From Ruminiclostridium sufflavum DSM 19573 (lineage in GTDB: Bacteria > Bacillota > Clostridia > Acetivibrionales > DSM-1351), in NCBI RefSeq assembly GCF_003208175.1, contig NZ_QKMR01000019.1, forward strand, positions 1 to 64,000: 64,000 nucleotides of DNA, given 5' to 3'. Position numbers and translations under genes: made by a program. Positions 10,001-18,300 of this stretch are shown here, in pieces. The notes under the pieces were generated by a model that worked only from the letters and a program-made list of their open reading frames with translations, searched no databases and was not told the origin of the DNA. Position 1 is the first letter of the stretch, and the number at the start of each line of letters is the position of its first letter.

Positions 10001-13000
10001 CATCACTTCCTATAGATGAATTCGACTCAGAAGTTGAACAAACAACTTCACTCATTTGCGTATCCTTTAAGTATTTAACCACATCCTTGATAGTCGGAGT
10101 TGACAAAAATACCTCTACAGGAATTGATACTCCATATCTATCGCTCATTATTTGTGTAATAGTCATTAACGTAAGAGATGTAGCTCCCAAGTCAAATATA
10201 TCATCATTCTCACTTATTTCTTCAGTGCTCTCCAGTGCCTCTTTAAAGATTGCTATCACTTCACCTAGCAATTTTACATTATCATCTACATCCATAGTAG
10301 CTTCAATATTGTTGAGTTCCTCTTTTTCAACGCCACTTTCTATAGATGAATTTGACTCAAGAGTAGCACAAACTTCTCCACTCATTTGCATATCCTTTAA
10401 GTACTTCACAACATCCTTGATAGTCGGAGTAGACAAAAATACCTCTACTGGAATTGCCATCCCATATCTCTCGCTTACTATTTGTGTAATAGTCATTAGC
10501 GTTAGCGATGTGGCTCCCAAGTCAAATATGTCATCATTCTCACTAATTTCTTCAGTGCTCTCCAGTGCCTCTTTAAAGATTGCTATCACTTCACCTAGCA
10601 ATTTTACATTATCATCTACAACCATAGTAGCTTCAATATTGTTGAGTACCTCTTTTTCAACGCCACTTCCTATAGATGAATTTGACTCAGGAGTAGTACA
10701 AACTTCTCCACCCATTTGCATATCCTTTATGTACTTCACAACATCCTTGATAGTCGGAGTTGACAAAAATACCTCTACAGGAATTGCCATCCCATATTTC
10801 TCGCTTATTATTTGTGTAATAGTCATTAGCGTTAGCGACGTAGCTCCCAAGTCAAATATATCATCATTCTCACTTATCTCCTCGTTACTCTCCAGTGCTT
10901 CCTTAAAAATAACTATTATTTCGGGAGTTATGTCTCTAAACTCTTTTTCTTGCTTGTTATCTTCTTTTTTTAACTCCATATCTACAGGCCAAGGCAAAGC
11001 TTTCCTGTTTAGCTTTCCATTCTCCGTTAACGGAAACTCTTTAACAGTAACGATTATATTAGGAACCATATAATCTGGCAATTTGTTTCTCATATAATGT
11101 CTTATATCTTTTAATAGTGGCTCTTCACTACTTGAAGGTATAATATATGCAACTATCTTAGGAACATCAGTATCTTTATCCTGTACTTCAACAACAGCTT
11201 CCTTAATTAATTCATGTCCCAGCAGTGCATTTTCTATGTCACCTAGTTCTATTCTGAAACCTCGTATCTTAACCTGAAGATCAATCCTGCCCAAATACTC
11301 AATGTCACCATTAGGCAGAAACATACCCGCATCTCCAGTTTTATATAGTCTGTCAGATTTATTATTTGAGAAGGGGTTAGAAATAAACTTTTCGCTTGTC
11401 AGCACTGGACGATTTAGATATCCTGATGCAAGCCCCGCTCCTCCCACAAATATTTCTCCTGGTGTTCCTGTTGGCACTTTATTCAGATTTTCATCAAGTA
11501 TATATAACTGTAAATCAGGTATTGGTTCTCCGATAACACTAGCCTTACAATCCTTATCACTCATAGTAATAGGGCGATATGTGACATGAACGGTAGTTTC
11601 AGTTATTCCATACATGTTCACAAGCTGAGGTACCTTATCACCATGGCTGCTAAACCATGGGCGAAGACACTGTAAATTTAGTGCCTCACCCCCAAAAATT
11701 ATGTATCTCAGAGCAAAATTTGAACTCTTTCCAAGCTTATTCTCAGCAAGCATGAACTGTCTGAATGCTGTAGGCGTCTGATTAAGGACTGTTACCTTTT
11801 CCTCTACAACTAACTTATAAAACTCATCAAACATTCTGCTTATATTATATGGAACTATAACAAGGCGTCCTCCGTATAACAAAGCACCCCATATTTCCCA
11901 AACAGAAAAATCAAAGGCATATGAATGAAACAACGTCCAAACATCCTTATCGTTGAACTTAAACCATTGATATGTAGACTCAAATAAACGCACAACATTA
12001 TAATGAGAAATCAAAGCTCCTTTTGGCTTTCCTGTTGAACCTGATGTATAAATAACATATGCGATATCGCTTAATTTTACATTAATCTGAAGGTTTTGAT
12101 TGCTTTCCATATCTACTTTTAACTTGTCTCTATCCATACAAATAATTTCCATTTTGTTACTTGTGGAAATCTTGCATAAACATTTCTCTTGGGTTATTAA
12201 CACAGGTATTTGAGAATCGTCTATTATTAATTCAAGGCGTTCCTTTGGATAATTCGGATCAAGTGGAATGTACGCGCAGCCACTCTTTAATACACCAAGT
12301 ATAGCAACAATCATTTCTAGGGATCTCTCCATACAAATACCAATAAGTTTCTGATTTGCAACATTAAACCGTCTTAAGTAATGTGCAAGCTGATTTGCCC
12401 TATTATTAAGTTCTCCATACATCATGTTTTGCCCATTAAAGGTTAGTGCAACTGCATAAGGATTCTTCTGCGCCTGTTCCTCAAATATAGTGTGTATGCA
12501 TTTAAACTTAGAATAGTCCAGATCTTTTTTCATTAAAGCCGTATTATCATCTATAACGGAAGTATAAGTCATTTTTGTTTTCAAGTCATCCCATGAAGAT
12601 GTATCGTCTGCTAGTGATTTTAAAACTTCTTCATATTTATTAAACATTTCTTCAACTATACCGTCCTGAAATACGGAAGCATCGAAATCCCAATATATCA
12701 ATAGTGAATCACCCTGTTTATAGCTCATGTTATCTAGGTATACTCCCGGTGTTAATGATATCCCGTAACCTAACGAAATATCAGAGCCTAGTTCTATACC
12801 GTCATCTCCAATACTATTTGTAAAAACAACAGGTAGCTTTAAACTTTCATGGTTTACGTTTTGAAGCATTTTTTTCCGTAACTGGTTTAATCCGCTTATA
12901 ATCCCATGTCCAAGATCATTATGTACTATTTCCTGATAACATCTTGCCTTCTCAACAAATGAAAGGCTGGAATCACTTGTTACTACCCAGCTTAAAGAGG

Positions 13001-15380
13001 TAAATTCACCAATAAGCTTATCAATGTCAGGATGCATTGGAATACGGTTCCAGTCAACAAATACGGTTGTAAACGGCAAGGTTTTACTCCACATTGCTAA
13101 AACTTCCGTATACGCAGTAAATAATAATAATCCAGGATCAATAGCTAACTCCTGAGCCTTTCTTTCAAGCTTCTCCCAATTATTTATTTTCCCTTCTATT
13201 CTACGATGTACTGCCTGTCCGACTTTTTCATCTTTATAAGGAAGCATAGGTCCCGATGGCATTGTATCAAACTTTTCCTTCCAATAATCAGCTATAGACT
13301 TACATTCTGGTGCATTTTTTAAACGATTCATATATTGAATGTAGTCACAAAATGATATCTCTGGTTTTTGTATCTCATAGCAAGGATTTTTATACATCAT
13401 AAATAGCTGTTTATATAGAAGTAAAATACTCCGTCCGTCAGCAATAAGTGCATCAATTGTAAAATGTACTCTTGACCTATTGTTTTTCAAGGTTGAAACT
13501 GTTAAATCATAAAGAGGCCATTTGTTTAAATCAAACCTCTTTTCTAGCTTATCCTTCCTGATTTCCTCCAATTGAACATCAATATCTGAATTTTGTCTTA
13601 AATCTTTTACTTCAATTATGCATTCAGGAACTTCATCAAGTATTTGCTGAGAGCCTTTACCGTTAATAACTGTTCTTAGCATATCGTGAATTTTTATTAG
13701 ACGGTTAAATGCTTGCTGTAATTTTTGAACGTCTAATTTTTCAATATCAAACTCCTGATATGCCATACAACTCTCTTTGTTTTGAATATGTCCAAAAGCA
13801 TTTGCCTGTTGCATATCCGATAGCTGGAAGCTATCATTTTTACTTACCTGTTCTTTTTTGAAAGGTATTTCATTGACATATTTGTGGAGAAGCTTATTAT
13901 CCATCCGAATGTAATCAATTAACGATGCCTTCTCCCACATATCACCACTTGTTGCAAGTGTACAAATAAGTCTTATGTACTCTTTAAACATTTTTTGGGC
14001 TACGCCATCCTCAAAATACTCCTCTACTATATCCCACATTATATAAAGGCTTCCAAACTTCTCGTGTACTTGATGGTCAAGGCATACCTGCGGTGTTTGA
14101 GAAATAGAATAAGTTGCTTTTTCAAGCCAGCTATCTTGTGCATTCTTTCCTGCATTGTTAAGCATACTTGTAAAAACAACAGGGACAGAAAGGTTAGGAA
14201 CTTTTTTATCCCTTACCCTTAGTTCACGCAAAGCCCTTATTCCGCTTACACTGCTATGGTCTAGATCCTCCCATAACTTTTGCTGATAGCATTTTACCTT
14301 TTCTTTAATAGTATACTTGTCAATATCCTCTATAGCAAAAATATTAGTTGATACAAAAGGTCCCACAACTTTATCGATATTTCTATTAACAGGTGGACGG
14401 TTGAAGAACGTAACAATTATTGAAAAGCTTGATTCGCTACTCCAATAATAAAGAAGCTCACTAAAGCACATTAATAACATCGAAGTATTAGATACTTCAA
14501 GCTTTTGTGCTATAGCCTTTAAACCATCCCAGTACTTCTTATCAATTACTTCTGAATATCTTTTTCTGGTAAAATAGCTTTTCCCCTGTTCTTTGGTTGG
14601 ATTGCTCTTGTATGGAAGAGATGGCCCCCCAGGCAATTTTGCATATTTATTCATCCAGAATTCAAGGTCTTTTTTATATTTTGAAGAAACCTCTCTTTCT
14701 TTCTGAATTTTTACATAATCCCTAAAGTTAAAGTCCAGCATCGGAAGTTTAAACTCTGGGTTCTTGTACAGGTTATACCACTGATTAAATATCAAAGAGA
14801 GGCTGGAGCCGTCTACTATCCATTCATCCATACTAAAATGAATAATATTCCTGTCATTATCCAATACTGTAATACAAATCTCAAAGAGAGGCCATTGATT
14901 GACCTCATATAGCTTATGAGACAGTTTATTTCTTATACTGTTAAAATGCAGTTCAATATCCTCTGGACTTTTCTCCCTCATATCGTATACAACAAAATCA
15001 TAATTAGGGATACTCTTTTTAATTCTTTGTTTTCTGTCAGGAAGTATTACTACCTGAAGCATTTCATGGTAATCCACAAGTCTGTTCCACGTTTCATTTA
15101 ATCGCTGTATATCAAGATTTTCTTCTTCAAACTCAAAATAAACATGACACCCAACATTATCAAAGCTTTTGCCAAAGTATTTTCCTACTGAAAATGATTC
15201 CTGTATATCTGTTAAAGGAAACGGGTTATATTTTTCCACAGTTTCTAAATCCGCTACATTTAGATTATCAAGAATTTTCTTTGCATCCTCTGACTTATTT
15301 TCTTTTATTAGAGTTCGTACCTTTTGCAGGTATTTTCTCTTTTCCTGATTTGACAAATCATAGAAGTTTATGCTACTCAT
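4068..15380 (-). CDS. NRPS-C: Cy-Cy-A(Thr)-PCPx3-Ox-Ox-C-A(Dab)-PCP-reductase
   Basis: About 3770 residues. I chose ATG 15380 (MSSINF) because GGGAGGG lies 6 bp upstream; an in-frame ATG at 15395 lacks such a site. Domains with approximate residues: Cy1 50-475 with DEWIVDGSS (DxxxxDxxS); Cy2 515-935 with DALIADGRS; A 947-1465 with code DFWNIGMVHK, a standard threonine code; three near-identical PCPs centred at 1511, 1621 and 1731 (DLGATSL); two SagB/McbC-like flavin oxidase domains, 1800-2010 (YPSAGGR present) and 2050-2275 (that motif lost); C 2310-2730 with HHIITDF; A 2757-3270 with code DVGEVSAIDK, close to Dab codes of polymyxin synthetases; PCP at 3323 (GGHSF); NAD(P)-dependent thioester reductase from 3410 to the end, with TGATGSIG and YTQSK. 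It should make a 5-methyloxazole from Thr, add Dab, and release the chain as an aldehyde or alcohol. It starts 19 bp after the PKS-B stop codon. Confidence 0.93.
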   Translation of the reverse strand: MSSINFYDLSNQEKRKYLQKVRTLIKENKSEDAKKILDNLNVADLETVEKYNPFPLTDIQESFSVGKYFGKSFDNVGCHVYFEFEEENLDIQRLNETWNRLVDYHEMLQVVILPDRKQRIKKSIPNYDFVVYDMREKSPEDIELHFNSIRNKLSHKLYEVNQWPLFEICITVLDNDRNIIHFSMDEWIVDGSSLSLIFNQWYNLYKNPEFKLPMLDFNFRDYVKIQKEREVSSKYKKDLEFWMNKYAKLPGGPSLPYKSNPTKEQGKSYFTRKRYSEVIDKKYWDGLKAIAQKLEVSNTSMLLMCFSELLYYWSSESSFSIIVTFFNRPPVNRNIDKVVGPFVSTNIFAIEDIDKYTIKEKVKCYQQKLWEDLDHSSVSGIRALRELRVRDKKVPNLSVPVVFTSMLNNAGKNAQDSWLEKATYSISQTPQVCLDHQVHEKFGSLYIMWDIVEEYFEDGVAQKMFKEYIRLICTLATSGDMWEKASLIDYIRMDNKLLHKYVNEIPFKKEQVSKNDSFQLSDMQQANAFGHIQNKESCMAYQEFDIEKLDVQKLQQAFNRLIKIHDMLRTVINGKGSQQILDEVPECIIEVKDLRQNSDIDVQLEEIRKDKLEKRFDLNKWPLYDLTVSTLKNNRSRVHFTIDALIADGRSILLLYKQLFMMYKNPCYEIQKPEISFCDYIQYMNRLKNAPECKSIADYWKEKFDTMPSGPMLPYKDEKVGQAVHRRIEGKINNWEKLERKAQELAIDPGLLLFTAYTEVLAMWSKTLPFTTVFVDWNRIPMHPDIDKLIGEFTSLSWVVTSDSSLSFVEKARCYQEIVHNDLGHGIISGLNQLRKKMLQNVNHESLKLPVVFTNSIGDDGIELGSDISLGYGISLTPGVYLDNMSYKQGDSLLIYWDFDASVFQDGIVEEMFNKYEEVLKSLADDTSSWDDLKTKMTYTSVIDDNTALMKKDLDYSKFKCIHTIFEEQAQKNPYAVALTFNGQNMMYGELNNRANQLAHYLRRFNVANQKLIGICMERSLEMIVAILGVLKSGCAYIPLDPNYPKERLELIIDDSQIPVLITQEKCLCKISTSNKMEIICMDRDKLKVDMESNQNLQINVKLSDIAYVIYTSGSTGKPKGALISHYNVVRLFESTYQWFKFNDKDVWTLFHSYAFDFSVWEIWGALLYGGRLVIVPYNISRMFDEFYKLVVEEKVTVLNQTPTAFRQFMLAENKLGKSSNFALRYIIFGGEALNLQCLRPWFSSHGDKVPQLVNMYGITETTVHVTYRPITMSDKDCKASVIGEPIPDLQLYILDENLNKVPTGTPGEIFVGGAGLASGYLNRPVLTSEKFISNPFSNNKSDRLYKTGDAGMFLPNGDIEYLGRIDLQVKIRGFRIELGDIENALLGHELIKEAVVEVQDKDTDVPKIVAYIIPSSSEEPLLKDIRHYMRNKLPDYMVPNIIVTVKEFPLTENGKLNRKALPWPVDMELKKEDNKQEKEFRDITPEIIVIFKEALESNEEISENDDIFDLGATSLTLMTITQIISEKYGMAIPVEVFLSTPTIKDVVKYIKDMQMGGEVCTTPESNSSIGSGVEKEVLNNIEATMVVDDNVKLLGEVIAIFKEALESTEEISENDDIFDLGATSLTLMTITQIVSERYGMAIPVEVFLSTPTIKDVVKYLKDMQMSGEVCATLESNSSIESGVEKEELNNIEATMDVDDNVKLLGEVIAIFKEALESTEEISENDDIFDLGATSLTLMTITQIMSDRYGVSIPVEVFLSTPTIKDVVKYLKDTQMSEVVCSTSESNSSIGSDVEKESLNNLEVAISLGQPNFRKDVFIKSSSTIDFENKQISFENFSNFLGLLKMEKVKGESKYLYPSAGGRNCVQTYVYIKKDAVEGLVEGTYYYNTLLHRLFPISQNIEIGNSANHVFNQPIFEHCSFMVFFIAQLNAVKPVYVDYSACLSRIDTGYMSQLLLSRQSQFNIGLYPTIGLDFKQIEQYFKLDSGHMFVFSLMGGYVDYHNDQTCFDGSELIDNVYKNSLHKHYTGKTEFDTIDSLLKIQRERKFNILSRKELVLLTKQQMHIRKFQETDESIELALCNVEHSNYILRSSQRHYIDKTVPFEDFSKLLSLLRKEQVNSGYKGLYTSPAIVPGLDIFLYIKECGVESIEEGIYKYDAQQNQLIKINDTLSQPISKCHTPFNIAISKEAKFFIFLVLNNGENKNLLGDEYVNYAEIEAGTIGQVLLDRQSEFNMGLVPIGGMNFESIYKDFNIELENVYIHSFMCGAVEYEQKRDPSFAIEQNENTEINNEIKEVEKNAEEQYVEKEKMYYPLSYGQKSIYFEYKTDPMSSAYNTAYHVRIKFNLNIEVFSRAIDLIIIKHPLMRATFTIEDGNPYQIIHEIYKPTIKIVDASNWSEDKLIEENKKEYNIAFDLENMPAFRITLFKIKQDDIVIMFNIHHIITDFMSTGIIVKDLWDFYEMLLKNPQNIPEVTPNFKYFDYVSWQDEMLNNEDMWNYWKKNLGGELPVLNLTKDRPHLPMQTKIGATKKFIVDRELTSEFREFAKKERKSLYTIMLTAFMVLLYRYSRQEDILVGTTANARVGNKYNDTFGYFINLIVIRGDLSGYPTFRDLLNKINTTVYSALEHQNYPFMAICEKLHPVRDAGISPIFQVTFQFISKLMTSKQNSINSGIEFFEIPQQEGQFDIDFEMMEEEDYIDTHIMYNKELFNDSTIERFKTHFVMLLRHIISDPDKKIISYDFIDSEERELVIKKWNNTEVSFDEDKHIHNLFEEHALRKPDEIAVVGRDEHGTRRTITYNELNTKANQLANHLREVVGENHCIIGICLTKSIELVISVMAVFKAGFAYVPIDPEYPINRKEFILSDSNAGAVLTETRFASDFKGNNISIVEIDKIFPILNKYDNKNLNVQIPKYSLAYVIYTSGSTGTPKGVKIIHEGVTNIFYGYQEGYLLENICKTHLQMANFTFDVFVGDFIRSLCSGGKLVLCPREYLLNPEQLYNIIQTEKVEFAEFVPAVIRHLVQYMKRANKIIDSMKALVISSDSWNMKEYFEFKEYFIEGTRFINAYGVTEVTIDSTFIDCDKIQDDSQGFVPIGRPFPNTELYILDKELNPTPIGIAGELCIGGKGVAAGYLNRSELTAEKFVRNPFKKDLDPSKPEAFMYRTGDLAYYLPNGVVGFLGRIDNQVKIRGLRIEVGEIESVLSQHPMVKEAVVLAKKDQSGENILIGYYTENINNTIGLEELHAFMRNKLPEYMVPSVFIKVDEFLLNSNGKVDRNALPGLDASIKESVRDYTEARNYTERKLVEIWKDILQIEKVGINNDFFSVGGHSFIAIKLIDKIEKELNFRIPLTELLVNPTIQHLAKIIDGKSAVADESQSQDAMNIDFEEEARIEGKLGSDWFNPKRILLTGATGSIGTNLLIDILKTYKSADVYCLVRAEDDAAALRKIENSIKRQLLCENYIMTRIVPVIGDLEKPLLGLTEQKFEELSTSIDIIFHNGAFVNFVYPYSVLKKANVLGTIEILKLAARSKIKPIHYVSTISVYDNIYLPEDKSGQVIAINDDTELIQNEGLKNNIGYTQSKWVAEKIVQNAREQGLPITIYRPDTVSGNSVTGVWNTGDFACKTIRSMALSGIIPNKDVFYNWMPVDYVSSTIVYLSTKANSMNNNFNMVSPYTFSISELASWITSLGYPIKIVPINKWKEQLKEKMKSKSELSEIPAEVFEAAEKYDPHKVLKYMSDNVRQGLQGSGIECPKINKEIIKKYFDYFNECGFIEKP
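9972..10961. repeat. Three 330-bp tandem repeats encoding the triple PCP
   Basis: Blocks of 330 bp begin near 9972, 10302 and 10632. Landmark words recur at 10181, 10511 and 10841. The copies are nearly identical at DNA level, including the linker rich in Glu and Ser. Each encodes one PCP with the DLGATSL phosphopantetheine site. Confidence 0.92.
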
Positions 15381-15399
15381 TTTTGACCCTCCCATAGCC

Positions 15400-18300
15400 C
15401 TATTCTTTTTGCAACATCCTAAAGATATTGTCTAATTCGCTTCCAGATATATTGCTGAGATCATGCTCCGAGTTTATAAAATCATTAGTACTCCTGTATC
15501 TCCTAGTCCAATTGATATCTTCTTTAAATCTGCAAAAATCTTCGCTGTCTTTTACTTCCACACAAGATGTATCCGTTTCATAACCAATAGAACTTTCAAG
15601 ATTGCTCTCCTGCATTTTTGAAATAATTGCATTCTTTATATTCAAAAGTTCTGGCTTGATAAATATATTCTCTGCTAGTGAATCAATGCTTTTGCTCTGT
15701 GCTAGCAAAGCCATAGGAACTTCAGCATCAAATTCATTTTCCAAGTCACTTTTTAGTTTTATAGTATTGATAGAGTCAAAACCCATTTCTGCAAGTTCCC
15801 CATCTAACTGTATACTCTCAGGCTCTATCCCAAGCAGTAAACTTATCTTTTGAAGCAAATACCTCTTTATAGTATCTTCACCACTTGCTTCAGCTATAGA
15901 TACTTTTGAAATAGTGTCTTTGTCTTCCTCAACAACAGGCTTTATATCTGTTTTTTGATTTGCCGCCCAGTGAATCTGCTTGTTAAAACAATATGTAGGC
16001 AATGAAATCCTAAATCTCTTTTCCGACATATATAACTTCTTCCAATTGATTTTCGCCCCTGAAACCCATAAGCTAGCAAGATCGTTATACTTTTTGTTTT
16101 CGAGAGCTGTATCTATCAACTTGCTATCTTCGTTATCATCTTCAATCAAATCCCTATTTTTATTTTTTATTTTTCCAATATATATATCCGAATAACTACT
16201 GATATTATCCGTAACAAATCCTACACACTTATTGATCAAGTCCTGAACATCATATACAACCATTGCAACTCTTTCATCCATTTCTTCCCTTGTAAGCTGG
16301 AGAGTATAGGCTATATCCCTCAGATTGATATCAGTATTTAATTTTATATATTCTGCAGTCTGTTCTACTATCTCAAATAGGCTTGTCTTGTTTTTTGCAG
16401 AGAATACTACGACAACAGGCTCTTTGTTGTTGTCAGCTACCATTGTTCTTTCATATTCCTCCAGAATAATGTGTACATTTACCCCACCTGCACCAAAAAC
16501 ATTAACACCTGCATACCTTGGAAGTATTTTACCGTCTTTATCAGTTATCCTATCCCAATGTTTCTTTTCTCTTGTAATATAAAATGGTGAGTCCTCCAAT
16601 TTAAGGAAAGGATTAACCTCTTTACAATGAATACTAGGTGGCAATGTCTTATATTTCATTGCCAGTACAACTTTTAATATACTCGCAATACCTGATGCGG
16701 CTTCCAAATTTCCTATATTTGTCTTTACTGAACCAAGTCCACAGCTATGTGATTTCGCATATTCTTCTCCGTCACTTTTTAGTAATTCCCTGAACGCACC
16801 TTTTAGTCCTTCGACTTCAACATTATCTCCAATAGCTGAGCCAGTCCCATGAGTCTCAATATAGCTAATATCAAGAGGATTAATACCACTTTTATTAATA
16901 GCGGCCTTTACTACCTCTATCTGCCCATTTGGATTTGGAGATACAAACGATTTAGACCTACCACCATGCTTAACAGCACTTCCACGTATTACAGCATATA
17001 TAGGATCATTATCTTCTTCGGCCTTCTTTAGGGGTTTAAGTAGCAAAGCTCCGATGCCTTCCCCTCTCACAAATCCATCTGCACTCTTATCAAATGTCTT
17101 ACAACGTCCATCTTTGCTAAGCATGCCTGCTTTGTCAAATGATATATTTGAACGAGGCGATAATAACATATTTACTCCCCCTGCAATAGCAAGTTCACAC
17201 TCACCTGTATGTAGTGAGGTCACTGCCCTGTGAATAGCCACTGCAGCACTTGAACAAGCAGTATCTATTGTCTCACTAGGTCCATGAAGGTTATAGAAAT
17301 AAGATATTCTGTTTGCAATAAGGAAATGTGCATTTGATGTAATTGAATGTCCATCTATTTTTACATTTTCATTCCTTAAAATTTCAGCATACTCATTATT
17401 TGTTACCCCTATAAACACCCCAGTATTTGTGCCCGAAATCTCAGAAGGCTTGTAACCTGAATCTTCAATAGTCTTCCAAGTGGTCTCAAGAAACATCCTT
17501 TGTTGTGGATCTAATATTTTAGCCTCTTGAGGAGATAAATTGAAAAATAGTGCATCAAATTTATCTACCTCTTTCATAAACCCGCCACATTTGCAAGTTG
17601 ACTTTCCGTCTTCCTTATTTGGGTCTCCGTAAAAGTCACGCCAGTCCCATCTCTCAGGCGGTACTTCAGTAATTAAATCATCACCACCGACTATATGTTT
17701 CCAAAATTCATCAAGGTTCTCAGACTGAGGCATTACTCCACCAATTCCAATTATCGCTATAGGTTCATAGTTGTCATCATCTACAGTGTGCCTTATATCA
17801 GTAATCTCCTTATCTGAACAGCTTAAAGATTTAAAACGATTTTTTATATTCATACCTGAAAATGCTACTTCTGTTTCCTCATCTTCTTCATCTACAATTG
17901 TTTCATTATTATTGGTGCTTGAGTTATAGTGCTCTGCTATATCATTTTTATTCCTCTTAAGCAGATGTTTCCCAAGATTGTTTATTGTTAGCTCTGAAAT
18001 CTCATAGAATACTGCTGGGGTAATATTCAAACTAAATTTAAAATTTAATTCATTTGTAAACTCTGTCAGAGTTATGGAGTCAAATCCGTACTTATCAAGT
18101 TCCTCAGTAAATGATATTTCTCTTTCTTTTATCCTAGAGATTTTTGATACTGACTTACTCAAATCATCTATTAGTTTCTTTAAAAGATCGTTCTCATCTA
18201 TATTTAAAATGACACTATCTTCTTGTATATTTTTGGCGAATAAAGTATTTATTTTTCTTCTGTTCCCATGCAGTACCATTATCTGCTCCATATTGCGAGA

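Noticed and set aside
9910-11073. Long plus-strand open frame opposite the triple PCP
   Set aside because: It is the antisense of three 330-bp repeats whose codon pattern keeps stops out of that frame. The product is Ser/Ile-rich low-complexity sequence, and it has no ribosome site.
4068-15380. Cysteine (thiazole) module
   Set aside because: Cy and Ox domains would also fit thiazole formation, but the A-domain code DFWNIGMVHK is that of threonine, not cysteine, so a methyloxazole is expected.
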